From Candidatus Nitrosymbiomonas proteolyticus (GTDB taxonomy: Bacteria; Armatimonadota; Fimbriimonadia; Fimbriimonadales; Fimbriimonadaceae), in NCBI GenBank assembly GCA_017347465.1, contig AP021858.1, positions 1,054,001-1,118,000 of the forward strand: 64,000 nucleotides of DNA. The letters are read 5' to 3'. The notes under the pieces are model-generated. The model worked only from the letters and a program-made list of their open reading frames with translations, searched no databases and was not told the DNA's origin. Of this stretch, positions 32,972 through 42,119 are shown piece by piece. Made by a program: the position numbers and the translations under genes. Each line of letters begins with the position of its first letter. Positions within the stretch are counted from its first letter, which is position 1.

Positions 32972-34017
32972 AATCCCTGCCCTTCGAGCGCGTGAGTCTC
33001 CGGCAGCCCCAGCATCAAGTTCATGTTCTGGATCGCCTGCCCTGCGGCGCCCTTCACGAGGTTGTCGAGGGCGGAAATGAGAGTCACCCGCCCGGTGCGG
33101 CGATCCCAGCCCAAGCCGATGTGACAGGCGTTCGCGCCGAGCGTCGCTTTGGTCGAAGGAAACTCCTCGGGCGGGTAGAACCGCACGAAAGGCTCCGAAT
33201 CGTAGTCGTCTTCGAAGGCCGCTCGCAATGAGGGCTCGTCGACGCCGCTTCGAGGGGTCACCACGATCGTGCTCAGGATTCCGCGCGTCATGGGGATAAG
33301 GTGCGGCGTGAAGGTCACCCGGACTGCACTTCCCGCGAGGTCCGAAATCGCTTGCTCGATTTCAGGCGTGTGGCGGTGACTTCCCGCGACCCCATAGGCC
33401 CGAACGCTTTCATTGGCTTCGGAAAAGAGATAGCCGGTTTCCATCTTCGACCTCCCCGCCCCCGAAACGCCCGACTTGGCGTCGATCACGATCGAATCCA
33501 GCTCAATCCAGCCTCGCCTCACCAAGGGCGCAAGCCCAAGAATCGACGCCGTTGGGTAGCAGCCTGGGTTCGCTACGATCCGGGCAGATCGGACCTCGTC
33601 GCGTCGCAGTTCGGTAAGTCCGTAGACCGCTTCGGCGAGCAGGTCCGGCGCCGAATGCTCCAGCCCGTACCACTCGGGATAGGCCGCGGGGTCCTTGAGA
33701 CGAAAGTCCGCCGAAACGTCGACGAGCTTCTTTCCAGCGGCAACGAATTCGCGGGCCAGCCTCATTGCGACGCCATTCGACTGTGCGAGGAACAGGAAGT
33801 CGCACGCTTCGATGGCCCGTCCGACGTTCAAAGACTCGAAGTCGGGCAGGCGCGACCGCAGACCGGGGAAAGCCGCGTGAGCCGATTTGCCGGCGTGGGA
33901 ATCAGAAGCAAGGTAGGTGATCTCGACCGACGACGAGGGCGCAAGGAGGCGGCAGATTTCTCCTGCAGCATATCCGGCAGCGCCGAGAATCCCGATTCTT
34001 GGAGTGACGTTAGACAT
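32962..34017 (-). CDS. argC: N-acetyl-gamma-glutamyl-phosphate reductase
   Basis: ArgC reduces N-acetylglutamyl phosphate with NADPH. The 351-residue protein has the nucleotide-binding LGAAGYAAGEICRLL, the catalytic Cys in VANPGCYPTASILGLAPL, and the substrate block YGVAGSHRHTPEIEQ. The gene starts the arg run; TTCAAT ends 13 bases before the ATG. argD and later arginine genes are not in this window. Confidence 0.95.
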   Translation of the reverse strand: MSNVTPRIGILGAAGYAAGEICRLLAPSSSVEITYLASDSHAGKSAHAAFPGLRSRLPDFESLNVGRAIEACDFLFLAQSNGVAMRLAREFVAAGKKLVDVSADFRLKDPAAYPEWYGLEHSAPDLLAEAVYGLTELRRDEVRSARIVANPGCYPTASILGLAPLVRRGWIELDSIVIDAKSGVSGAGRSKMETGYLFSEANESVRAYGVAGSHRHTPEIEQAISDLAGSAVRVTFTPHLIPMTRGILSTIVVTPRSGVDEPSLRAAFEDDYDSEPFVRFYPPEEFPSTKATLGANACHIGLGWDRRTGRVTLISALDNLVKGAAGQAIQNMNLMLGLPETHALEGQGLWP

Positions 34018-34056
34018 GGGACAAGCTCAAATTGAACCTCAGGAGCGCGCAGGACC

Positions 34057-35046
34057 TCAGGGACAGCGCAGGAAACCCTCTCGCTTAGGCAGTCGCTCCA
34101 TGAGTTGCCCCACCGCCTCCGCGGCCCCGACTTGCCCGTGAATCACTGCTCGTGTGGCCTCAAAGACGGGCATGGCGATGCCGTGCCGAGAGGCCAGTTT
34201 ACCGGCGGCCTCCGCGGTTCCGACGCCTTCTGCGACTTGCCCCACGCGGTCGAGAGCCTCGAGGAGAGGCGCGCCCTCGCCGATGGCCCTTCCGACCCGG
34301 TAATTGCGGCTCAGCGTGCTTGCGGCGGTCGCGAAGAGGTCTCCGACCCCCGCGATCCCCATAAACGTCTCCACCCTTGAACCCATCGCGAGGCCCAGCG
34401 AGGTCATCTCGTGCAGGCCGCGAGCGAGGAGCGCGCCTTTGGTGTTGTCGCCGAAACCGAGCCCGTCGGAGATTCCGGCTGCGATCGCGAGAACATTCTT
34501 CAACGCGCCCGCGAGCTCGACGCCGACCCTATCGTTGCTGAGGTACACGCGATAACTCGGCCCGATGAAGGCATCGCGAACGTACTCCGCCACCTCGTCG
34601 TCCTCCGAGGCCGAGACCGCCGCCGTGGGTATCCCCCGAACGATCTCGATCGCAAGGTTGGGACCCGAAAGAGCGGCGAGCTTTGCTGCGGGCCTCACTT
34701 CGGAGAGAACGTCTCCAAGCAACCTGCCCGCGCCGTCGAGACCCTTCGAAGCCACGACCACTTTCGAGGGATTCTCTGGGATCAGCGACGCCGCCCAGCG
34801 AATCCCCGGGGACGGCACGGCGATCACCCACAGATCGACTTCGCCTAGCTCGCCGGGGCCGGTGATCGGTTCGACGCCTTCCGGAACCGAAAAGCCGGGA
34901 AGGTAGTGCCGGTTCTCGCGGAGGTCCCGGATCGTCGCCAAATCCGCGGTGTTGCGTCCGAACAGCCCGACGCTCGCGCCTTTTCGGGCAAGGAGGATCG
35001 CCAGGGCTGTGCCCCAACTACCCGCCCCGATGACCGCCACACGCAT
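34057..35046 (-). CDS. gpsA: glycerol-3-phosphate dehydrogenase [NAD(P)+]
   Basis: GpsA reduces dihydroxyacetone phosphate to sn-glycerol 3-phosphate for phospholipid synthesis; plsY, which acylates the product, is at 49876-50565. The 329-residue protein has VIGAGSWGTALAILLARKG at the N-terminus, LSGPNLAIEI, the catalytic Lys in VELAGALKNVLAIAAGI and GMGD-like GIAGVGDLFATAAS. TATAAT (35054-35059) ends seven bases before the ATG and there is no ribosome-binding site. Confidence 0.95.
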   Translation of the reverse strand: MRVAVIGAGSWGTALAILLARKGASVGLFGRNTADLATIRDLRENRHYLPGFSVPEGVEPITGPGELGEVDLWVIAVPSPGIRWAASLIPENPSKVVVASKGLDGAGRLLGDVLSEVRPAAKLAALSGPNLAIEIVRGIPTAAVSASEDDEVAEYVRDAFIGPSYRVYLSNDRVGVELAGALKNVLAIAAGISDGLGFGDNTKGALLARGLHEMTSLGLAMGSRVETFMGIAGVGDLFATAASTLSRNYRVGRAIGEGAPLLEALDRVGQVAEGVGTAEAAGKLASRHGIAMPVFEATRAVIHGQVGAAEAVGQLMERLPKREGFLRCP

Positions 35047-35053
35047 GGCGCGA

Positions 35054-35059
35054 ATTATA
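35054..35059 (-). promoter_or_regulatory. putative -10 box (TATAAT) of gpsA
   Basis: A perfect TATAAT on the minus strand, seven bases before the gpsA ATG. With normal -10 to start spacing, transcription begins at or within one base of the ATG, giving a leaderless mRNA. No -35 match is seen. Confidence 0.55.
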
Positions 35060-35073
35060 CGGGAAGGGCGACC

Positions 35074-36324
35074 CTAGCCGCCCATCACGTAGCGAAGCCT
35101 CGCCCAGGAAACGTGGCGGTAGGAGTGCGCTTTGGCGAGGTCGACCCGAGCTTCTTGTTGGTCCGCCAGAGCCGTAGAAAGCTCGGCGCGGATCGTCTTG
35201 CCTTCTTCATATCGGAGCTTCGCAATCCGGTAGGCCTCGTCCGCCGCGGCCACTCTCGCGTTGGCTGATTCGAGCAAGGCCGCCGATGCCGTCCACTTCG
35301 CCCATTCGGCGCTGACTTCGGCCCGAAGGGTGTTCTTCATCGCGGCGACTCGCGCATCGGCCTCGATCCCCATTCGCTTCATCTCGGCGGATTCGTTCCT
35401 TCGCATCGAACCGTCGATCAGCGGGAAACTAAGGGTCAAACCGACCTGGCTCCCGGTCCTTGCGTCCATCGAAGTTCCGGAGAAGATCTGGTCGCGAACG
35501 CCGAAAGCCGTGAGTTGGGGCAGGCCGCTCTGCTCGACTTGGCGGGCGCGGTCTCGAAGTTCCTCGGCTTCTCGCTCCAAGACTTCGACCTCGGGCGAAT
35601 GAGAGTAGGCCCATTCGACCGCCGCTTCCAAGCTCTCGGGAACCTCCATCGGCACATCCCAGTCGCCCACGCTTCCACCGATCAACTCCGCGCCGCAACA
35701 GGCTACGATCCGCGCGTAAGCGCCTTCGAGTTCGGCGCGCGTAGTCGCCAGAAGCCCTTCGAACTTCGCGCGGTCGGCAGCGGCTCCATAAACAAACGCC
35801 TCTGGCAGCTTGCCCGCCTCGAAGAGCGCGCGGGTGACCCGCTCAATCTCTTCTGCGGACTCTAGCGAAGCTTCGACAGCTTTGACCTCGTCTTGCAGCC
35901 GTAGCGCCTCGGCGAATTCGGTCCGCACCTCGAGTTGGAGGTCGAGCCAGGCGATTCCAAACCGCGCTTGAGCCCGGGCGATCTCGCTCTGGCCGATCCG
36001 CCTCGCCGTGGCGTCTTGCCCGCCAGAGAACAGCTTCCACGAAAGCATGGCATTCATGCCTGAGCCCGATCCTCGGAACATCTCGAGCCCCGAACCCACG
36101 TCCATCGCAATCCCTTCCGTCCTGCCTCCATACAGCATGAGATCGACCATCGGGCGGTAGGGCGAGGTGAGCTTGGCCGCCCTCGCCTTTGCCGCTTCGA
36201 CGTCGGCGTTCGCCGCCGCCATGATTGGATTGAGTTCTCGCGCTAGGCGTTCGGCCTCGCTCAGCGCAAGCTGGGCAAAGGACCACGAAGGCAGCAAGAA
36301 CAAGAGGAGCGTCAGTCGTTTCAT
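35074..36324 (-). CDS. TolC-type outer-membrane efflux protein
   Basis: A 416-residue protein with a signal peptide (MKRLTLLLFLLPSWSFA) and two repeats of long amphipathic helices, the layout of TolC/CusC channels, including YRIAKLRYEEGKTIRAEL near the C-terminus. No lipobox is seen. It is the third gene of the efflux operon and its ATG overlaps the stop of the RND pump. It should form the outer-membrane channel of the complex. Confidence 0.85.
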   Translation of the reverse strand: MKRLTLLLFLLPSWSFAQLALSEAERLARELNPIMAAANADVEAAKARAAKLTSPYRPMVDLMLYGGRTEGIAMDVGSGLEMFRGSGSGMNAMLSWKLFSGGQDATARRIGQSEIARAQARFGIAWLDLQLEVRTEFAEALRLQDEVKAVEASLESAEEIERVTRALFEAGKLPEAFVYGAAADRAKFEGLLATTRAELEGAYARIVACCGAELIGGSVGDWDVPMEVPESLEAAVEWAYSHSPEVEVLEREAEELRDRARQVEQSGLPQLTAFGVRDQIFSGTSMDARTGSQVGLTLSFPLIDGSMRRNESAEMKRMGIEADARVAAMKNTLRAEVSAEWAKWTASAALLESANARVAAADEAYRIAKLRYEEGKTIRAELSTALADQQEARVDLAKAHSYRHVSWARLRYVMGG

Positions 36325-39300
36325 TCGGAAGCCTCCACAGGGGGAAGGGTCGAGGGGTCACGTTTGAGGATTCTCACCTGAACCCAGCGGATGATGTCGT
36401 CCACGACCGTGTGCATGATCGGGATGTCGAGCAGCGAGAGAACGGTTCCCACGATCAGTCCGCCCACCACGACCGTGCCAAGCGGCTGATAGGCGTCGAG
36501 GCCCGATTTGGGCGCGAACCCGATTTGGGCCATGACGAAGATCGTGATGATCGCAGTCATGAGAATGGGCCTGAGTCGCTGAGGGCACGCCTTCGCGACC
36601 GCTTCGTTTCTCGGCACTCCAGAGTTGCGGTATTGCAGGATGAGGTCGATGAGCAGGATCGCCGTTACGATGTCCATCCCGCTGAGAACGATGACGCCCA
36701 ACAGCGACACCGTCGAGAACGCCTGGTGCATGAGCCACAGCATGAAGAGCACGCCGCTGAGCTCCAGCGGAAGGCTGAAGACCATCTGGAGTGGCTGGAG
36801 AAAGCCACCGAACTGCGCCACGAGCACGAAGTACATCAGGATCAGAGCCAACACGAGCCCGTAGATCATGACCCGGAAGCTGTCCATCATCTGCGTCATG
36901 TCGCCGCGGGCTTCAATGCTGTACCCAGGGGGCCAGTTGAGCGCCGACATCGCGCGCATTTGCACGTCCATCGTCGCGTCCATGCTGGGGCGGCCGTCTT
37001 TGCGATAGTAGCCGCCGAACGAGATCACGCGCCTAAGCTGGTCGTGCTCGATCAAGCTGGGAGCGGTGCGTTGTTCCAGGTGAACGAGTTCGAGAAGGGG
37101 GATCTGCGAGCCGTCCATTCCGGTCACGAACATCCCTTCGAGGTCGGCGACCGAGTCGCGCTGCTCTTCGTCGAATCGAACCTGGACCGTCGTAGGACGG
37201 TGGGTGCCCAGGCGGAAATACTCCTTCGTAAATCCACCTCGCAGGGCGTAATACGCCTGTTGGGCGAGCGAAGCCGGTGCGAGTCCGTGCAGCGCGGCCT
37301 TGTCCTTATCGACGACGACCGTGTACGTGGGCCGCGAGAGCTCCCAGTTGAGGAACGGCTGGGCGATGTCGGGCTTGCCCGATTTCGGGTTCAACGACTC
37401 TTCCTGGGCGATCCGCAACACCTCCTTGCCCATTCGATCCAAGAGATCGAAGTCCTTGCCCACGATCACGAGCGCGACCGGTGCGAGCGAAGTCGCCATT
37501 ACGTCGCTTCCCATCTCCTTGATTTGAACCCGCCGGATTCCGTCGATCTCCTTCATCGCTCGGTCGTAGACCTTGTCGACGATCTTCCAAACATCCGGCC
37601 TACCCGAATCCTTGTCGCTGAGGGTGATCATCCCGGAAGCGGAGTTCAACTGGTTCATTTGGTAGCCGGTGAAGTAGGCCCCTCCGGTGGTCATGCCGGG
37701 ACCGCCCTCCATGCCGATCTCCAGGCTGACGTTCTTGATCCAGCCCTGCTTGCCGCCCTCTTCGATGAGGATTTGGCCGAGTTGCTCGGCGGCTCGCTCG
37801 GTCTTGGCGTAGGAGGTCCCCGGCTTCATTTCGAGTTGAACGCTTGCCTGACCCACGTCGGCGAGCGGCATCATTTCAGAACCGATGAAGTAGTACAGGG
37901 TAAAGCCGAGAACGACGGTGATTCCGATCCGCACGAAGTTGGCGAACCGGTGCCGGAGCATCCACCGGATCAGCCGTTCGTAGGCGGATTCGAGTCGCAC
38001 GAGGCGATTTTCGAACGGCGCGAGGAACAGTTTGCTGAACCACGTTTTCGGCCTCGTTTCGGGCAAGGTCATGAATCGCGAACACAAGGTCGCTGTGAGG
38101 GTCATCGACACGATGTAGCTTGCGACGAGGCCAAAGATGATCGGCCAGCAAAGGCCCTCGAACATCAGTTGGGTGATGCCGCCGCTGAGCATGAGAGGGA
38201 TCAGGGCGACGATCAGCACGACCGTTGCGGCAAGAACGGATCTGCGGACTTCGGAAATGCCGTCGATCGTTGCCGTTTTGCGGTCCTTGCCCATCCTGAG
38301 GTGTCTTTCGACCGCGTGAATGTCGATGATCGCGTCGTCGACGAGCCTTCCAATCGCGATCAAGAGGCCGATGAGTGTGCTTGAGTTAAGGCTCATCCCA
38401 AGCGGCGCCATCGCGAGCAGGGCCATTCCCAGCGACACCGGGATCGCTGTGAGCGCGATCAGCGTTCCCCGAATCTCTCCGAGGAAGAAAAGGACGGCAA
38501 GCCCCGTGAGGATGATCGCGAGGATCAACTCGTGCTCCATGTTCCCGAACAGCACGTCCACGAAGCTGGCGTTGTTGTAGGCAGTCTCCAACTTGATGCC
38601 GGGGAACTCCTCTTCCAACTGCTTGCTGGTCTTCAGCACGGCTTCGATCGTCGTCGGTGAACTCGCGTCGGGGTTTTGCAGCACGTTGACGAGGATCGCG
38701 GTCTCCATCTTGTCGCCGCGGATGTGCCGGTAGCCCGATCGCGGTTCGATGTAGGTATCGAGCACGGTCGCTACGTCGCCCACACGAACGACGCGGTTGC
38801 CTGAGGCTTTGAGAGGGTACTTCTTGACGGATTCGGCCCCATCGGCCAAGGAGTCCACGCGGAGGATGGGCTCCTCGTCGCTGGAGGTCAGCACGCCCGC
38901 TGGCGCTGCAACGTTCTGCCGGTCGATCGCCTCAGTCACGTCGAGGATCGACAGCCCAAACTGCTTGAGCTTGTCCCGGTCGACGCGAACCTGCAACTGG
39001 CGTCGGTATCCGCCGAAGGTCGAGACGGTGTAGACGTTGCGGTGGGCGGACTTGAACCGATTGATCAACTCGTTGTCCGCGAGCTCGCGCAGCCGAGCCA
39101 GCGTCCAACCTTTGGATTCGTCGCCCGTCAACGACAGCGAAAGCACGGGCAGATTGAGGGGATCGACTTTGACGATCCAACTTGGCTTGAGGTTGGCGTC
39201 GGTCATGGGCAGGTCGCCCTGCACCACGTTGAGGAGGCTTTGCACCTCGGTCTGCGCTCGCTGCATGTCCGCCCCATAGGGAAACTCAAGCACGACCATG

Positions 39301-39614
39301 CTGAACCCGTCTTGGCTGATCGAGCGGATGTAACGGACGTTCGCGATGTTCACCATGCGCTGCTCGATCGGCGAGGAGAAGTAGGTTTCCATCTCCTCGG
39401 CCGAGAGCCCCGGCATTTCCGTGACGATGCCCAAAAGTGGGCTCTCGACATAGGGCATGAACCGGCGAGGCATATAGGAGAAGATCGCCAAGGAGCCCAG
39501 CAACAGCATCGAGAGGAAGAACGCGAGCACTGAGTACGGGTGCTCGACCGACCACCTAACGACCTTGTACCCCAGACTCTCCCGCGTTTCTTCGGGTTGA
39601 GGTTCGAGGCTCAT
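36321..39614 (-). CDS. RND-family efflux pump, inner-membrane subunit
   Basis: A 1097-residue pump with the RND architecture: helix 1 (HPYSVLAFFLSMLLLG), two large periplasmic loops and twelve helices. Helix 4 has GRLVDDAIIDIHAVERHL, matching the proton-relay Asp pair. In helix 10, GMDIVTAILLID places Val where AcrB has its essential Lys, so the relay differs from drug-type pumps. The periplasmic adaptor encoded just upstream carries metal-binding modules, so metal export (CusA-like) is likely, though the substrate is not proven. The start at 39614 follows the adaptor stop by one base and has a GGGGAGTG ribosome-binding site; it replaces a longer frame. Confidence 0.9.
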   Translation of the reverse strand: MSLEPQPEETRESLGYKVVRWSVEHPYSVLAFFLSMLLLGSLAIFSYMPRRFMPYVESPLLGIVTEMPGLSAEEMETYFSSPIEQRMVNIANVRYIRSISQDGFSMVVLEFPYGADMQRAQTEVQSLLNVVQGDLPMTDANLKPSWIVKVDPLNLPVLSLSLTGDESKGWTLARLRELADNELINRFKSAHRNVYTVSTFGGYRRQLQVRVDRDKLKQFGLSILDVTEAIDRQNVAAPAGVLTSSDEEPILRVDSLADGAESVKKYPLKASGNRVVRVGDVATVLDTYIEPRSGYRHIRGDKMETAILVNVLQNPDASSPTTIEAVLKTSKQLEEEFPGIKLETAYNNASFVDVLFGNMEHELILAIILTGLAVLFFLGEIRGTLIALTAIPVSLGMALLAMAPLGMSLNSSTLIGLLIAIGRLVDDAIIDIHAVERHLRMGKDRKTATIDGISEVRRSVLAATVVLIVALIPLMLSGGITQLMFEGLCWPIIFGLVASYIVSMTLTATLCSRFMTLPETRPKTWFSKLFLAPFENRLVRLESAYERLIRWMLRHRFANFVRIGITVVLGFTLYYFIGSEMMPLADVGQASVQLEMKPGTSYAKTERAAEQLGQILIEEGGKQGWIKNVSLEIGMEGGPGMTTGGAYFTGYQMNQLNSASGMITLSDKDSGRPDVWKIVDKVYDRAMKEIDGIRRVQIKEMGSDVMATSLAPVALVIVGKDFDLLDRMGKEVLRIAQEESLNPKSGKPDIAQPFLNWELSRPTYTVVVDKDKAALHGLAPASLAQQAYYALRGGFTKEYFRLGTHRPTTVQVRFDEEQRDSVADLEGMFVTGMDGSQIPLLELVHLEQRTAPSLIEHDQLRRVISFGGYYRKDGRPSMDATMDVQMRAMSALNWPPGYSIEARGDMTQMMDSFRVMIYGLVLALILMYFVLVAQFGGFLQPLQMVFSLPLELSGVLFMLWLMHQAFSTVSLLGVIVLSGMDIVTAILLIDLILQYRNSGVPRNEAVAKACPQRLRPILMTAIITIFVMAQIGFAPKSGLDAYQPLGTVVVGGLIVGTVLSLLDIPIMHTVVDDIIRWVQVRILKRDPSTLPPVEASE

Positions 39615-39615
39615 C

Positions 39616-41457
39616 TCACTCCCCACCCTTTTGAACGAGGTCCATCTTGCATTTCGGGCAGGGTCCGGGGTCCGCGCTTTGAACCTCGGGGTGCATCGGG
39701 CAGTAGTAAACGCCCTCAGGCACGTCGTCGACCGACACCTTGGAAGCCTCACTTGCCGAATGGTCGTGGCCTTCGGGCACCCCTGCAGCGGCGGGGAGTT
39801 CCTTGGGGCCGTTTTCCCCCCACTCCATCGCTCTTACGGGCGCGCCGGGGAACAAGCCCGGAATCCCCGCCCAGATGACTTGATCGGTCTCGGCGAGGCC
39901 TGAGGCGATCGCCGTATGCGTCTTGCCTTGCGCCCCTAACCGCACCTTTCGAGCCTCGGCGACATGGTCTCCGGTCCCTTTGCGCGGCACGAGGTCCATC
40001 TTGCACTTCGGGCAAATCCCTGGCCCGGGCTCGCTGACTTCAGGGTGCATCGTACAGGTCCAATCGGTAGCCTCGCCTGAACTCTCGGCCTCGCCCATGA
40101 CCCAAACGAACGCGTTGCCTTCGGCGTCGTATTGAATCGCTGAGTTGCGGACTGAAAGCGCGTCTTCCGGCCCGCCGAGAAGGCTGAGCGTTGCGTACAT
40201 GCCGGGAAGCAGCGAATGATCCTTGTTGGGGACGAGCGCTTCGACGCGGAACGTGCGGGAGTCTGCGGACACGACGGGAAAGACGCTGGTGACGGTAGCC
40301 TCCCGCGTCGTGGAGCCCGTGGTGATGAGAACTCGCGTTCCGGCGCTGACCTGGCTCGCGAGGGTTTGAGGAAGCTCCGATTGAACCCGCACGGTGTCGA
40401 TGGCTCGAATCTGAAACACCGGCTCGCCGGGCATCACGACCGCCCCAGGGCTCGCGGCACGTTCCGAAACGACTCCATGCGACAGGGCGCGGAGATAGCG
40501 ATACTGGGAAAGGGTCGATGCCGACGCTGCCGTACTTTTGAGCGCCTCCCTTTCGGCTTCCTTGGCTCTGGCCTCTTGTTCGGTCTTCTTCAGCCTAGCG
40601 GCGGCTTCGTCGACCTCAGCCTTCGCGATATGTTGGGTCTCGCTCGCTTCTTTGACGGCGGCCTGGGCAGCTTCGACCTCGGCCTCCATGCTTCGGGCGG
40701 CCTCGAACCTCGCCTCACGTTCGGCTTGGGCGGCTCGCGTCTTGGCCACGCTCGATTCAAACTCGCGCTCGGCCATCTGGCGCTCGTCCAAGGAGATCGC
40801 TCCTGCCTCGTGCAGCCTTCTCGCGCGGCCTACTTCGGCCTCTGAGTATTTGAGCGAGGCGCGCGCGTCAAGAATCGCTTGCTCGGCGGCTTCAAGTTCG
40901 CGCCTGGCTTGGGAATGACGGGTCTGAGCCGACCTGGCACCCGCCCTTGCCCGTTCGACGGCCGCTCCCGAGGCAGAGAGACCGGCGCGGGAGCGCGCAA
41001 GCGAAGCTCTCATGCTCTCGACTTCGCGCTGCATCGCGAGGGCCATGGAGGACCCGGCTCGGGCCATCCATGTCGATTCCCCGCTCATCGCTGCGAACTC
41101 ATCGGCCTCGATCTCGGCAAGGAGTTGTCCCGGAACGACGCGGTCGCCGGGATACACGAGCGTTCGTTTGATCCTGCCCGGAATCCGAACCGCCACCGAC
41201 TCGTCGCTGAAGGCGAGGACCTCGGCGGGGAAGGAGGATTCGGCGCTTACGGACATCGTGACCGGATGCTCGGCCGCGACCGGGTGAACCCCTGGAGGCG
41301 CCTTCATAGCGGTCATGTCCATCGCTTGCGCTTCGATGATCGTCATCGCGCCCGGCGTACGCTGGGTTTCGACGATCCACATGACGAGGTAGAGACTGCC
41401 CAAGAGCAGCCCAAGGGTGAGCCAGTGGTGGCGAACAAATCGGATTACGGTTTTCAT
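39616..41457 (-). CDS. RND periplasmic adaptor with two heavy-metal-binding modules
   Basis: A 613-residue CusB/HlyD-type adaptor. It has an N-terminal membrane anchor (about 8-30), a lipoyl/barrel region (VRIPGRIKRTLVYPGDRVVPGQLLAEIE), a very long Ala/Glu-rich coiled coil (about 120-330) and a beta-barrel region. Unusually, two heavy-metal-binding domains of the YHS-like CxMHPEV.....PKCKMDL type are at the C-terminal side, at about 464-492 and 584-609, instead of the single N-terminal copy seen in CusB relatives. The first interrupts the membrane-proximal domain. Cu or Ag is the likely metal. The gene precedes the RND pump. Confidence 0.87.
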   Translation of the reverse strand: MKTVIRFVRHHWLTLGLLLGSLYLVMWIVETQRTPGAMTIIEAQAMDMTAMKAPPGVHPVAAEHPVTMSVSAESSFPAEVLAFSDESVAVRIPGRIKRTLVYPGDRVVPGQLLAEIEADEFAAMSGESTWMARAGSSMALAMQREVESMRASLARSRAGLSASGAAVERARAGARSAQTRHSQARRELEAAEQAILDARASLKYSEAEVGRARRLHEAGAISLDERQMAEREFESSVAKTRAAQAEREARFEAARSMEAEVEAAQAAVKEASETQHIAKAEVDEAAARLKKTEQEARAKEAEREALKSTAASASTLSQYRYLRALSHGVVSERAASPGAVVMPGEPVFQIRAIDTVRVQSELPQTLASQVSAGTRVLITTGSTTREATVTSVFPVVSADSRTFRVEALVPNKDHSLLPGMYATLSLLGGPEDALSVRNSAIQYDAEGNAFVWVMGEAESSGEATDWTCTMHPEVSEPGPGICPKCKMDLVPRKGTGDHVAEARKVRLGAQGKTHTAIASGLAETDQVIWAGIPGLFPGAPVRAMEWGENGPKELPAAAGVPEGHDHSASEASKVSVDDVPEGVYYCPMHPEVQSADPGPCPKCKMDLVQKGGE

Positions 41458-41569
41458 GCGATCTCTCGATGGCTTTCGGGCTGAGGCCGCTCGCACGGGT
41501 TGCGTGGGGAGCGCAGCAAAGCCCGAGGTCGGGGCAGCACTTTTTGGGGCGCCGCGGACGACGATCGAG

Positions 41570-41998
41570 CTATCGAGAGGGGGGAGCGCGCAACGAAGGG
41601 GGGCTGTGAGTGCGCGATTCGATGGGACCCGAAATCCCAGACGTCCGAGGTCGAACGCTCGGAGGCCCGGACAATCTGACGCCGCTCACGCCTTCCTCCA
41701 AGACGGCTGAAGCCTCTTGGGGGAGCTCGACCTTGAGCGCGGAAGCCGCCTGCAAGTTCAGATCGGGGTCGACCGGCATCCAGCACCCACAGCCATCGGA
41801 AACCGGAGGCAAGAGGGGTAGGGACGATTCCTTCGACTCGCAGCAAGGGTCGGGCGATTTCGTTTCGACCGCCTTGCAACAGGGCATGTCGCACGGCGGT
41901 GCGTCGGAGACTGCGCTACCCCGTAAGGGCAGGTGCGGCGTAAAAACGAGCGCCGCCAGAGCAAGGCCTTGCCATAAGACTTGGGCGAAAGGGGCCAT
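41570..41998 (-). CDS. Cys-rich, probably secreted protein upstream of the efflux operon
   Basis: A 142-residue protein with a hydrophobic N-terminal segment (VLWQGLALAALVF) and a Cys cluster at about 36-72 made of CDMPCCKAV, CCESK and CGCW, followed by a Ser/Pro-rich tail. Eight Cys in this stretch suggest metal binding. No family is recognised. It is in line with the adaptor gene (112-base gap) and has CATAAT 20 bases upstream, so it probably opens the efflux operon. The C-terminal third has a codon pattern similar to non-coding sequence, so the exact 3' end is less sure. Confidence 0.55.
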   Translation of the reverse strand: MAPFAQVLWQGLALAALVFTPHLPLRGSAVSDAPPCDMPCCKAVETKSPDPCCESKESSLPLLPPVSDGCGCWMPVDPDLNLQAASALKVELPQEASAVLEEGVSGVRLSGPPSVRPRTSGISGPIESRTHSPPSLRAPPSR

Positions 41999-42018
41999 CA
42001 GTTGCGTTTCTCAGAATG

Positions 42019-42024
42019 ATTATG
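42019..42024 (-). promoter_or_regulatory. putative -10 box (CATAAT) of the efflux operon
   Basis: CATAAT on the minus strand 20 bases before the ATG of the Cys-rich protein, in the 121-base gap shared with the divergent caspase-like gene. No palindrome that would suggest a metal-sensing repressor site was found. Confidence 0.35.
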
Positions 42025-42119
42025 GGCTAGTTTCGGTTCCCTCACCCACGATTCTCTGTTTCGCTCGCGGAACGCAGACCCGATCCGATCTTCTAAACTG
42101 ATACGGGAACGCTCACGAA

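Noticed and set aside
36411-38384. A 657-residue open frame antisense to the RND pump gene
   Set aside because: It is a GC-rich shadow of the pump codons. Its translation is dominated by His, Asp, Arg and Glu with no domain, and the pump gene on the other strand has clear family motifs.
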